A DNA stretch of 8,519 nucleotides from Dictyoglomaceae bacterium. Its GTDB lineage: Bacteria > Dictyoglomota > Dictyoglomia > Dictyoglomales > Dictyoglomaceae. This document shows positions 1-5,473 of the stretch, piece after piece; the first letter of the stretch is position 1; each line of letters starts with the position of its first letter. Below the pieces are notes generated by a model. It saw only the letters and a program-made list of their open reading frames with translations. It was not told the origin of the DNA and searched no databases. The stretch is from positions 1-8,519 of the forward strand of contig JAOADF010000004.1 in NCBI GenBank assembly GCA_026417425.1, written 5' to 3'. A program made the position numbers and the translations under genes.

Positions 1-344
1 CCATAATAAACCTTGATAATCCAGTCTCCAGACCTTCTATCTTTTCCAACATGTACAATTTCGTCTCCTGTTATTGCGGAAATTCTTTCGAGAAGTAATC
101 TTAAAACATCTTCTTCAAAGGCATGACCTCTTTGGAGATGACCGATTTGTAATCTTTCTCCAATTCTAATCATAGTATTATCGATCTTATCAAGCATTTC
201 CTTTAGGGGATTGATTAGATTCTTTCCTATTTTATCAAGGGAATCATAGATACATTTATAGGCAGGACCATCAAAAGAATAAAAATCATTTAATACATTC
301 TTAATCTTATACAGATATGATCCTTCTATATCTGGATTGAATTC
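1..344 (-). CDS. Out-of-frame continuation of the same gene; start of a PD-(D/E)XK-like nuclease domain, cut by window edge
   Basis: From 344 leftward one frame stays open for 114 codons with no stop, begins exactly where the upstream gene shifts out of frame, and reads as ordinary protein. Its later part contains HAFEEDVLRLLLERI, then GDEIVHVGKDRRSGDWIIKV. An acidic residue in a leading helix followed by a Gly-Asp in a beta-strand context is the layout of PD-(D/E)XK nuclease folds, for example the C-terminal domains of helical RmuC/DUF2130-like proteins. The expected E-x-K element would lie beyond position 1, so the nuclease call is inference. An internal ATG around 196-198 (MLDKIDN) has AAAGGA almost touching it, which is too close for a good ribosome site. 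Independent translation is therefore possible but not favoured over one frameshifted gene. Confidence 0.5.
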
Positions 345-801
345 TTTTTTTAATATTTTCAATGGCTTCATTAATAACCTTTAGATAACTTTCAGGATGA
401 TTTGGATCTATTCTCTTTTGTACATCTTCAAGTTTTTCTCTTATTCTTTCTGATGTGTTTTTTGTAATATCCTCTAATCTATAGGTTATATTTTTGGATA
501 TATTTTCTTCTACACAATTTGCCATTTCTTTTAAAATTAACTCTTTGTTTTTATTTAAGATCTCAGTTATTACATTATTGGTTTCAATTTGCCAATTTTT
601 TAGAGATTCCCTAATAAAAAGAGATGTTCCATTAAAAAGAGCACTATTCATAGCTAAAACTCCAATCTTGAATACTCTCTTGGCTATATTTATTCTTTCT
701 TCTTCTTTAAATTCTCTTAAAAAGGTTGCAATTTCAGAGTCATCTATTGATAAATTTAAGATAACTAAATTATCACTAATATCGACAAATTCTTTATTCA
801 T
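307..801 (-). CDS. Helical/coiled-coil protein, N-terminal part of a frameshifted gene
   Basis: The reading frame gives 164 residues from an ATG at 799-801, with a G-rich ribosome site (AAGGGGG) seven bases upstream. I recognise no named family. After about residue 60 the protein is rich in K, E, N and I with heptad-like spacing, as in long helices or coiled coils; I see no signal peptide or membrane segment. The last 12 residues (after residue 152) are probably not native. The frame crosses a run of seven A's (seven T's at 345-351 on the plus strand) and stops soon after. Removing one A joins it to an open frame of 114 more codons that reaches the window edge. The original product is therefore probably a longer protein of helical N-terminus plus nuclease-like C-terminus, and this is its first part. 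The break could be a real mutation, a sequencing error, or a slippage site. Confidence 0.6.
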   Translation of the reverse strand: MNKEFVDISDNLVILNLSIDDSEIATFLREFKEEERINIAKRVFKIGVLAMNSALFNGTSLFIRESLKNWQIETNNVITEILNKNKELILKEMANCVEENISKNITYRLEDITKNTSERIREKLEDVQKRIDPNHPESYLKVINEAIENIKKRIQSRYRRIISV

Positions 802-1446
802 ATTCTTACCCCCTTCAATTTATCTTATATTTTTTATGGAGATCTTCTGAGAAAATATTAAGTCCCAGGATTGTAATTACACTGAAATTTTCATTAGTAG
901 TTTTGATCCTTATTTTACCTCACAAAAAGTTATAAATCTAAGCATAAACCCCCATTTTTCTTATTCTTTCTAAATTATATGATTCTTTATTCTTATTGTA
1001 TAGGGCTTTTGTATAGAGATAAGTAAAACCCTTAAGAAATATAGACAAATTCTTAATAAATAAGTTATACTACTTGAGTAGGTCCTTCATAAATATCACT
1101 GAAAATTAAAAAATATGGGGTTGAATTAATAAATTTATTGAAGTTTACTTCTCATATAAAGATGTGTCTTATCCTGCATATGAAAATTCATTAAAATTCT
1201 CATAAGATGTTTAGCCCCATAGATATTGGCTTTAACTATACATTCAAAAATCTTAAAATACTATTCCATTGATTATTATGATCTCTCAACCATAAAAAAA
1301 CAAAATAAATGTTGGTAAATTGGAAAGGAACTTATATCCAAGAGATATTTAGTATGAAGTTGAAATCTTTGAGAGAAAAGAAGGATTAATAATCATAAAT
1401 ATTTATTTTTATTTATCTATCTACCAGCAAACTTCAGTTTATTTTA
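802..1446. other. Gene-poor AT-rich stretch
   Basis: No convincing gene, tRNA or rRNA is seen on either strand. The stretch separates the divergently transcribed left-edge gene and the GntR-type regulator and should hold their control regions. It contains a 7-base inverted repeat, TTAAGAA (1032-1038) and TTCTTAA (1050-1056), with an 11-base gap, which could be an operator or chance. Two short stop-bounded frames have protein-like composition (minus strand about 1135-1260; plus strand about 1311-1400, interrupted by TAG). They could be the worn remains of lost genes, but neither has a start, a ribosome site or a recognisable family. Confidence 0.5.
974..1002 (-). promoter_or_regulatory. Candidate promoter for the frameshifted left-edge gene
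   Basis: On the minus strand TATACA (1002-997) and TATAAT (979-974) are 17 bases apart, which would start a transcript near 967 with a leader of about 165 bases before the ATG at 801. The -10 is perfect but the -35 matches at only four of six positions. In DNA this AT-rich such pairs arise by chance, so this is tentative. Confidence 0.3.
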
Positions 1447-1475
1447 TTGACAATTTTTCTTGAGTGTGATACCTT
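1447..1475 (+). promoter_or_regulatory. Candidate promoter of the GntR-type regulator gene
   Basis: A perfect TTGACA (1447-1452) is followed after 17 bases by TACCTT (1470-1475), a weak -10 matching at three of six positions. It lies about 55 bases before the regulator's ATG. The -35 makes the site credible; the exact -10 is uncertain. Confidence 0.4.
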
Positions 1476-1482
1476 TCTAATT

Positions 1483-1512
1483 AAATTGGTATTCAAATGG
1501 CATAAATTGGTA
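1483..1512 (+). repeat. Two AAATTGGTA direct repeats 21 bases apart; possible operator
   Basis: AAATTGGTA occurs at 1483-1491 and 1504-1512, between the candidate promoter and the regulator's ribosome site. The 21-base period is two turns of the helix, so both copies face the same side of the DNA. ATACC at 1469-1473 is also the inverse of GGTAT at 1488-1492. The position suits autoregulation by the GntR-type protein encoded next, but this is inference. Confidence 0.3.
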
Positions 1513-1528
1513 AAAGGGAGATAATTTT

Positions 1529-2554
1529 ATGAAAATATCTCCATTGATTAAAGAAAGAATTAAAGACGAACTCTTGAAGTTTATTGAGAAAAACAGAAAA
1601 GAGGAATATGTTAGAATTCCCTCTGAGAGAGATTTAGCAGAGAAGTATAATGTTAGTAGAACCACTATTCGTTCTGTTATAAAAGAACTCATAAACAGTG
1701 GATTAATAATCCAATTTCAAGGAAAAGGAACATATATAGTACCTAAGTTAAAAGATAAAAATATTCACATGATATATTCTCCTGATATTAAGAAAAATGA
1801 TCCCTTTTATACAAAATTTTTCTTGGAATTAACATCAATTTCCTCCAAGGAGGCTATAAATATAGTATTTGTCGATATTGATAATTTAACTACTAATAAA
1901 GATATTCCCTTAATTATTGTTGGTCTTATCAATGAGAATTTAATGAAGAAAATAAAAGAATTCTATAATGTTATAATAACTATTGAGCAATATTTAACTC
2001 AAGGAGAGATAATTCAAGTATCGATTGATGACTATAAAATTGGTTGGACTGCGGGAGATATATTAATAAGATATGGTTATAAAAATTTAATCCATTTAGC
2101 TGGTCCAGAGAAATATACTGCTCCTTACCTAAGAAAACTTGGCTTTATTGACAGATTAAGAAGTGAAAAAAAAGTCTTCTATGAAATTATTGAAGGTAAA
2201 ATGAATTGGAATTCTGGTTATGAACTTGGCGAGTCTATTGTTCAAAAATTCGAAAAGTTTAAAGTGCCCTTAGGAATATTTACAGCTAATGATTGGATGG
2301 CATTAGGGTTGATGCAAAGACTAAGAGAAAGCAAGATTAAAATTGGAGAAGAAATTTCAATTATAGGTTGTGATAATATACCTTTAGCAAATGAAGTAAT
2401 TCCCCCTCTTACCACCTTTGATTGGAATGTAAAAAGCATTATTTTGGAGATTATTCATATAATTAATAGTATATATTCCGGAAAAACTTTACAAAGTAAA
2501 AGAATTTTAATTCCTGCAAGATTAATTTTAAGAGAAACCTTAAAAGAAGTATAA
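1529..2554 (+). CDS. GntR-type HTH repressor with LacI/GalR-type sugar-binding domain (AraR-like architecture)
   Basis: A 341-residue transcription factor. Residues about 5-70 form a GntR winged helix: the HTH runs through IPSERDLAEKYNVSRTTIR (about 30-48), followed by the wing GKGTYI (65-70). The rest resembles the periplasmic-binding-protein-like effector domain of LacI/GalR proteins, including SIDDYKIGWTAGDIL, GIFTANDWMALGLMQRL and ISIIGCDNIPLANEVIPPLTTF, the last matching the conserved LacI-family C-terminal segment. This HTH/effector combination is that of AraR-like repressors, which usually sense a sugar and release DNA. The ATG has GGGAG eight bases upstream. No sugar-use or transport gene is adjacent, so neither ligand nor target operon can be named. 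Assignment to the architecture is firm; the specific role is unknown. Confidence 0.88.
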   Translation: MKISPLIKERIKDELLKFIEKNRKEEYVRIPSERDLAEKYNVSRTTIRSVIKELINSGLIIQFQGKGTYIVPKLKDKNIHMIYSPDIKKNDPFYTKFFLELTSISSKEAINIVFVDIDNLTTNKDIPLIIVGLINENLMKKIKEFYNVIITIEQYLTQGEIIQVSIDDYKIGWTAGDILIRYGYKNLIHLAGPEKYTAPYLRKLGFIDRLRSEKKVFYEIIEGKMNWNSGYELGESIVQKFEKFKVPLGIFTANDWMALGLMQRLRESKIKIGEEISIIGCDNIPLANEVIPPLTTFDWNVKSIILEIIHIINSIYSGKTLQSKRILIPARLILRETLKEV

Positions 2555-2591
2555 TATTAAATTTTGGAAGTATATTTAAAGTTTTCTCTTT

Positions 2592-2620
2592 TTGACAACA
2601 AGATTAAATCATGTTAAAAT
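2592..2620 (+). promoter_or_regulatory. Strong promoter of the RRM-protein gene
   Basis: TTGACA (2592-2597) and TAAAAT (2615-2620) are separated by 17 bases, with an extended -10 TG at 2612-2613. This is the best sigma-70-type promoter in the window. The transcript should begin near 2627, giving a 5' leader of about 223 bases before the RRM start codon. Confidence 0.75.
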
Positions 2621-2647
2621 TTGTCTTGGTTAAAGATGGTTAAAGAT
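2603..2647 (+). repeat. Promoter/leader repeat, copy 1 (contains a tandem 10-mer)
   Basis: This stretch covers the -10 region and the predicted first bases of the RRM transcript. It includes a perfect tandem repeat of GGTTAAAGAT (2628-2637 and 2638-2647). Its elements ATTAAATCATG, TTGTC and TGGTTA-NNN-ATGGTTAAA recur in the same order directly after the RRM gene (3124-3177), so the gene lies between two imperfect direct repeats. Confidence 0.5.
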
Positions 2648-2677
2648 TTTTGTTTCTTGAAGGTAAGATTTTGGGGC

Positions 2678-2721
2678 AAAAAACCTAAGGTTTTTAAGAT
2701 TTTAGGAATCTTAGGTTTTTT
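2678..2721 (+). terminator. Attenuator-like hairpin in the RRM leader
   Basis: AAAAAACCTAAG (2678-2689) pairs perfectly over 12 bases with CTTAGGTTTTTT (2710-2721), so the stem ends in a U-run as an intrinsic terminator does, though it is GC-poor. Two other pairings compete for the same bases: AAAAACC (2679-2685) with GGTTTTT (2689-2695), and AAGATT (2696-2701) with AATCTT (2707-2712). It lies inside the leader and not after a gene, which suggests conditional termination. Termination strength in a thermophile is uncertain. Confidence 0.45.
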
Positions 2722-2798
2722 TATTTCTCAAAGAAAGAGAGGTGAAGTTTGCCGAGGTACCAATTTTGTTTTTAAGAATTTTTTAATTTTAAGGTTCC

Positions 2799-2849
2799 GA
2801 GAGTTTCCCTTAAAGCTCTCAAATTTTAAAAAATTTCCTGAGGTGAGAG
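2799..2849 (+). promoter_or_regulatory. Candidate Shine-Dalgarno masking switch
   Basis: CTCTC at 2816-2820 can pair with GAGAG at 2799-2803, extended inward by one G-U and two A-U pairs to eight pairs. It can instead pair as CTCTCA (2816-2821) with TGAGAG (2844-2849), which covers the end of the ribosome site GAGGTGA (2840-2846) up to the AUG. The two pairings exclude each other, so one leaves the site open and the other blocks it. AAATTT at 2821-2826 and 2831-2836 can form a small hairpin between them. Confidence 0.35.
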
Positions 2850-3128
2850 ATGAGTAAGACTTTATATGTAGGAAATCTTCCTTGGTCTACAACTGAAGAG
2901 GAATTAAAGAACGTATTTTCAAGTTACGGAAATGTAATTTCTGCAAGAATTATTTCTGACAAAAATACGGGCAGATCCCGAGGTTTTGGTTTTGTAGAAG
3001 TCGATGATGGTTCTGCAGAAAAAATGATCAGTGCTTTGAACGGTTCTGATTTTAAAGGAAGGAAGATAATAGTTAACGAGGCAAAACCAAGGGAGGAAAG
3101 ACCAAGAGAAAGAAGAGCTCGTTATTAA
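2850..3128 (+). CDS. Single-RRM RNA-binding protein
   Basis: A 92-residue cytoplasmic protein that is almost entirely one RNA recognition motif. RNP2 is LYVGNL (5-10) and RNP1 is RGFGFVEV (44-51), with the aromatic residues that stack on RNA bases at Y6, F46 and F48. The basic/acidic tail (about 79-92) is rich in Arg, Glu and Pro, similar to the short tails of cyanobacterial Rbp proteins. Family members bind single-stranded RNA and many are cold-induced or act as RNA chaperones. The ATG has a near-ideal ribosome site, GAGGTGA at 2840-2846, three bases upstream. The gene has its own strong promoter, a long structured leader and a terminator at 3244-3271, so it is a single-gene unit. The leader and flanking repeats suggest self-regulation, an inference. 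Family call is firm; RNA targets are unknown. Confidence 0.95.
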   Translation: MSKTLYVGNLPWSTTEEELKNVFSSYGNVISARIISDKNTGRSRGFGFVEVDDGSAEKMISALNGSDFKGRKIIVNEAKPREERPRERRARY

Positions 3129-3177
3129 TCATGCTTAAATCCTTTTTTGATTCTTTGTCTGGTTACCAATGGTTAAA
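3124..3177 (+). repeat. Promoter/leader repeat, copy 2, overlapping and following the RRM stop codon
   Basis: ATTAATCATG (3124-3133) and TTAAAT (3135-3140) match ATTAAATCATG and the -10 region of copy 1. After a 14-base interval, TTGTC (3155-3159) and TGGTTA-CCA-ATGGTTAAA (3160-3177) match the start of the leader. No -35 box accompanies this copy, so it need not be an active promoter. Confidence 0.45.
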
Positions 3178-3207
3178 ACTTATTTTAATATGAGACTCTC
3201 TCTTTAT

Positions 3208-3236
3208 TTTAGAAAGTAACTTTTTAATATTATAAT
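3208..3236 (+). promoter_or_regulatory. Candidate promoter of the LCP-rsfS-kinase operon
   Basis: TTTAGA (3208-3213) and a perfect TATAAT (3231-3236) are 17 bases apart. Transcription would begin near 3243, right at the foot of the terminator hairpin at 3244-3263, so the operon mRNA would carry that hairpin at its 5' end. The -35 matches at four of six positions. No better promoter lies between the RRM gene and the operon. Confidence 0.4.
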
Positions 3237-3243
3237 TGAAATG

Positions 3244-3271
3244 GACCCCTCTTTTGAGGGGTCTTTCTTTT
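3244..3271 (+). terminator. Intrinsic terminator of the RRM gene
   Basis: GACCCCTC (3244-3251) pairs perfectly with GAGGGGTC (3256-3263) around a TTTT loop and is followed by TTTCTTTT (3264-3271). It is a classic rho-independent terminator, about 115 bases after the RRM stop codon. Confidence 0.88.
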
Positions 3272-3283
3272 AAAAGAATTAAT

Positions 3284-3289
3284 GGAGGT
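3284..3289 (+). promoter_or_regulatory. Ribosome binding site that fixes the TTG start of the LCP gene
   Basis: GGAGGT lies eight bases before TTG at 3298-3300. No in-frame ATG is available before the membrane anchor, so this site decides the start. Confidence 0.8.
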
Positions 3290-3297
3290 AATAAAAG

Positions 3298-4218
3298 TTG
3301 AGAAAATGGAAGATTTTATTATTGGGCATAGTAATATTTTTACTACTTATAATTATAGTGGGCGTAGGAGGATATTTTTATATTCAAAATAGTTATAGTT
3401 ATATTCCCAGTCGTTCTTTTCCTTCCCTTGATCCTGTAGAGTTAACGGAGATGGTTTTAGGAAAAATGGAAAGAATAAATATTCTATTTTTTGGAGTTGA
3501 TGAAAGAAAGGAAGATAAGGGGAGAAGCGATACTATAATTTTTATCTCTTTAAATTTAAATGACAAAAAGATAGATCTTCTTTCCATTCCTCGAGATACA
3601 AGGGTTTTAATTCCTGGAATAGGCTATGATAAGATAAATCATGCTTATCATTATGGAGGGGTAGATCTCGCAATAAGAACAGTTGAGGAATTTTTAGGAG
3701 TTTCTATAAACTATTATGCAAAGATGAATTTTCAACAATTTGAAAAATTAATTGATGCCATAGGAGGAATAGATATCGAGGTTGAGAAACCAATGTATTA
3801 TACTGATCGAACTGATAAACTTTATATAAGATTAAGTCCCGGGAAGCATCATCTTAATGGCAAAGAAGCTCTTAGTTATGTTAGGTTTAGACATGATCCT
3901 TTAGGGGATATAGGTAGGATAGAGAGACAACAAAAATTTTTAAAGGCTTTATATTATCAAATAAAGAAAAAGATTACTTTAACGGATCTTCCCCACTACA
4001 TAAATTTAGTTGGATCCACTATTGAGACAAATATTTCCTTCTATGAAGCTTTGTTTTTAGCTTCAAAATTTTTTAATATTGAGAATCAAAATATTAATAT
4101 GAGTATGGTTCCTGGAATTCCTGAACAGATTAATGGAATAAGCTATATTATACCTGACTTTAATAAGATTAAGGAATGGAAAAAATCAATTCTTATAAAT
4201 AAAGAGAACAAACTATAA
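3298..4218 (+). CDS. LCP (LytR-CpsA-Psr) family envelope protein
   Basis: A 306-residue protein anchored by one N-terminal membrane helix (about 6-29, after a short basic MRKWK), with its catalytic domain outside the cytoplasmic membrane. LCP proteins transfer lipid-linked glycopolymers onto peptidoglycan or related acceptors. Family marks in order are NILFFGVDER (61-70), RSDTIIFISLN (76-86), SIPRDTRVLIPG (96-107), KINHAYHYGG (112-121), the GGIDIEV segment, LSPGKHHLNGKEALSYVRFRHD, and GDIGRIERQQ, which includes the Arg and Asp residues expected to hold the pyrophosphate and metal. The start is TTG with GGAGGT upstream. It is the first gene of an operon, 17 bases before rsfS. The acceptor polymer cannot be told from sequence. 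Family call is firm. Confidence 0.93.
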   Translation: MRKWKILLLGIVIFLLLIIIVGVGGYFYIQNSYSYIPSRSFPSLDPVELTEMVLGKMERINILFFGVDERKEDKGRSDTIIFISLNLNDKKIDLLSIPRDTRVLIPGIGYDKINHAYHYGGVDLAIRTVEEFLGVSINYYAKMNFQQFEKLIDAIGGIDIEVEKPMYYTDRTDKLYIRLSPGKHHLNGKEALSYVRFRHDPLGDIGRIERQQKFLKALYYQIKKKITLTDLPHYINLVGSTIETNISFYEALFLASKFFNIENQNINMSMVPGIPEQINGISYIIPDFNKIKEWKKSILINKENKL

Positions 4219-4235
4219 TTTGGGGGTGGAAATTT

Positions 4236-4577
4236 TTGGATAGTAAAGAGAAGGCATTTCATGTTGCTCGCTTAATTTTAGATAAAAAGGGAAGTGATGT
4301 TATAATTTTAGATTTATCAAACATTTCGGGAATAACAGATTTTTTTATAATATGCACTGGGATGACTCCTACTCAAAGAAGGGCAATACAGAGAGCAATT
4401 GAGGAGGAGATGGATAAATTAGGATATAGACCTCGAGGTATAGAAGGAAAAGAAGGAAGTGGATGGCTCCTATTGGATTATAATGATTTTATTGTCCATA
4501 TATTTTCTCAAAAGGCTCGAGAATTTTATAAAATTGAAGATCTCTATAAAAATGCTCCCCAATATACAGAATTTTGA
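4236..4577 (+). CDS. rsfS: Ribosome silencing factor RsfS (Iojap/YbeB family)
   Basis: A 113-residue cytoplasmic protein of the usual length for the family. RsfS binds ribosomal protein uL14 on the 50S subunit and blocks subunit joining when nutrients are short. The family core is plain: VIILDLSNISGITDFFIICTG, then PRGIEGKEGSGWLLLDYNDFIVHIFS, then AREFYKIEDLY. The start is TTG at 4236, with a G-rich ribosome site (GGGGGTGG, 4222-4229) six bases before it. It is the middle gene of a three-gene operon: 17 bases after the LCP gene, its TGA overlaps the next start. RsfS genes commonly sit beside nadD and LCP genes in Firmicutes-like bacteria. The LCP neighbour fits that habit; nadD is not seen here. 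Confidence 0.95.
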   Translation: MDSKEKAFHVARLILDKKGSDVIILDLSNISGITDFFIICTGMTPTQRRAIQRAIEEEMDKLGYRPRGIEGKEGSGWLLLDYNDFIVHIFSQKAREFYKIEDLYKNAPQYTEF

Positions 4578-5470
4578 TGATAGATATTCCTTCTCCTTGG
4601 GAAAGAATAAAAAATAAAATAATGGAACAAAAGGGGTTAGTAGTGGTTTTAGGACTTCCTGATGTTGGGAAGAGTTCCTTTGTGTATTATTTAGCTAAAG
4701 AAGCTTTAAAAAATAATTTAAAAATTGGTATAGTAAATAGTGATTTGGGACAAAGCGAAATAGGGATTCCCACAACAGTAAGTCTGAGTATTCCCGAAAA
4801 AGATTTTCAAAAATTTGAAGAGCTTTCAATCTTTGACTGGTATTTTGTAGGCTCTACATCTCCTGTGGGACATCTTTTGCCCCTTATAGTGGGAGTAAAA
4901 AATTTAGTAGATAAGGCAAAATCTTTTGGATGTGAATTAATTATCTTAAATACATGTGGACTTATCTTGGGAAGATTGGGTAGAGTATTGAAATATTACA
5001 AGCTTTCTTTATTAAAACCTGATCATATTGTATTAATTAGAAAAGAAAATGAATTAGAAAGTTTTTTGAGAATTATTCAAAGATTTTCTTCAGAATTTTT
5101 TATTATTCCAAGAAGTAATCTAGCAAGAGAAAGATCTTGGGAAGAGAGGAAAGCTTTTAGAGAAAAAAGATTTTATCAATATTTTGTTAAAGGAAACACT
5201 ATAGACCTTCCTTCTTTTCTTATCTATTCCATAAATAAATATGTTGATAAAAATAAGGGAGATATTTTAAAGAATAGACTGGTAGGACTTTTTGGAGAAA
5301 GAGAAAATCTTTTAGCTCTTGGAATTTTAGAAATGGTTGATTTTAATAATAATATTTTAAGAATCTTTACTCCTTTTCAAGAAAAAGAAAAAATAAAAAG
5401 AATTGAATTGGGAGATTTGTATCTTTCTATAAAAGGTGAGGAGCTGAGAAGAGTAGCTCCCCACCTTTAA
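4577..5470 (+). CDS. Clp1/Grc3-type P-loop protein, probable polynucleotide 5'-hydroxyl kinase
   Basis: About 297 residues. Numbered from the ATG at 4577, Walker A is GLPDVGKSS (26-34), followed by the Clp1/Grc3 mark SDLGQSEIGIPTT (about 55-67), then GSTSPVGHLLPLIVG and a strand ending NTCGLILG. RERSWEERKAFREKRFYQYF (about 184-203) fits the Arg-rich lid and YF motif of the kinase family. The C-terminal part (VGLFGERENLLALGILEMVD..., ending ELGDLYLSIKGEE) resembles the Clp1/Grc3 beta-rich tail domain. Family members phosphorylate RNA or DNA 5'-OH ends in tRNA and rRNA processing; activity here is inferred. The rsfS TGA overlaps this ATG by one base (TGATG), and there is no good ribosome site, which argues for translational coupling; a TTG at 4574 would add one residue. 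The final codons form a terminator hairpin. Confidence 0.82.
   Translation: MIDIPSPWERIKNKIMEQKGLVVVLGLPDVGKSSFVYYLAKEALKNNLKIGIVNSDLGQSEIGIPTTVSLSIPEKDFQKFEELSIFDWYFVGSTSPVGHLLPLIVGVKNLVDKAKSFGCELIILNTCGLILGRLGRVLKYYKLSLLKPDHIVLIRKENELESFLRIIQRFSSEFFIIPRSNLARERSWEERKAFREKRFYQYFVKGNTIDLPSFLIYSINKYVDKNKGDILKNRLVGLFGERENLLALGILEMVDFNNNILRIFTPFQEKEKIKRIELGDLYLSIKGEELRRVAPHL
5432..5468. terminator. Bidirectional terminator inside the kinase gene's last codons
   Basis: AAAGGTGAGGAGCT (5432-5445) and AGCTCCCCACCTTT (5455-5468) form a 14-position stem with one mismatch and a 9-base loop. The stem is flanked by T-runs in both directions (TTT on plus, TTTT on minus). It lies between the convergent kinase and trpB2 genes, whose stops are only three bases apart, and encodes the kinase's last dozen residues. 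Confidence 0.7.
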
Positions 5471-5473
5471 AAT

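Larger units (their letters stand above)
2627..2849 (+). promoter_or_regulatory. Long structured 5' leader of the RRM gene, candidate cis-regulatory RNA
   Basis: The stretch between the promoter and the RRM gene is non-coding but rich in pairing. It holds an attenuator-like hairpin (2678-2721), a second Shine-Dalgarno-like site GAGGTGA at 2739-2745, a 7-base pairing TTTAAGG (2788-2794) with CCTTAAA (2808-2814), and a region of alternative pairing over the start site (2799-2849). It matches no riboswitch class that I recognise. Genes for small RNA-binding and cold-shock proteins often have long leaders controlled by temperature or by their own product, which is the likeliest reading here. The frame running through it (from TTG 2621 to 2857) has no ribosome site or family and looks like chance. 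Confidence 0.5.

Noticed and set aside
494..850. 118-residue plus-strand frame
   Set aside because: It is antisense to the helical protein gene, with the I/F/S/L-rich makeup expected from reading a K/E-rich gene backwards.
1018..1056. Inverted repeat TTAAGAA...TTCTTAA as a terminator or named operator
   Set aside because: It is only seven AT-rich base pairs with an 11-base gap and no T-run; in DNA this AT-rich it is expected by chance.
2621..2857. 78-residue plus-strand frame from TTG
   Set aside because: It has no ribosome site, starts before the likely transcription start, runs through the structured leader and resembles no protein family.
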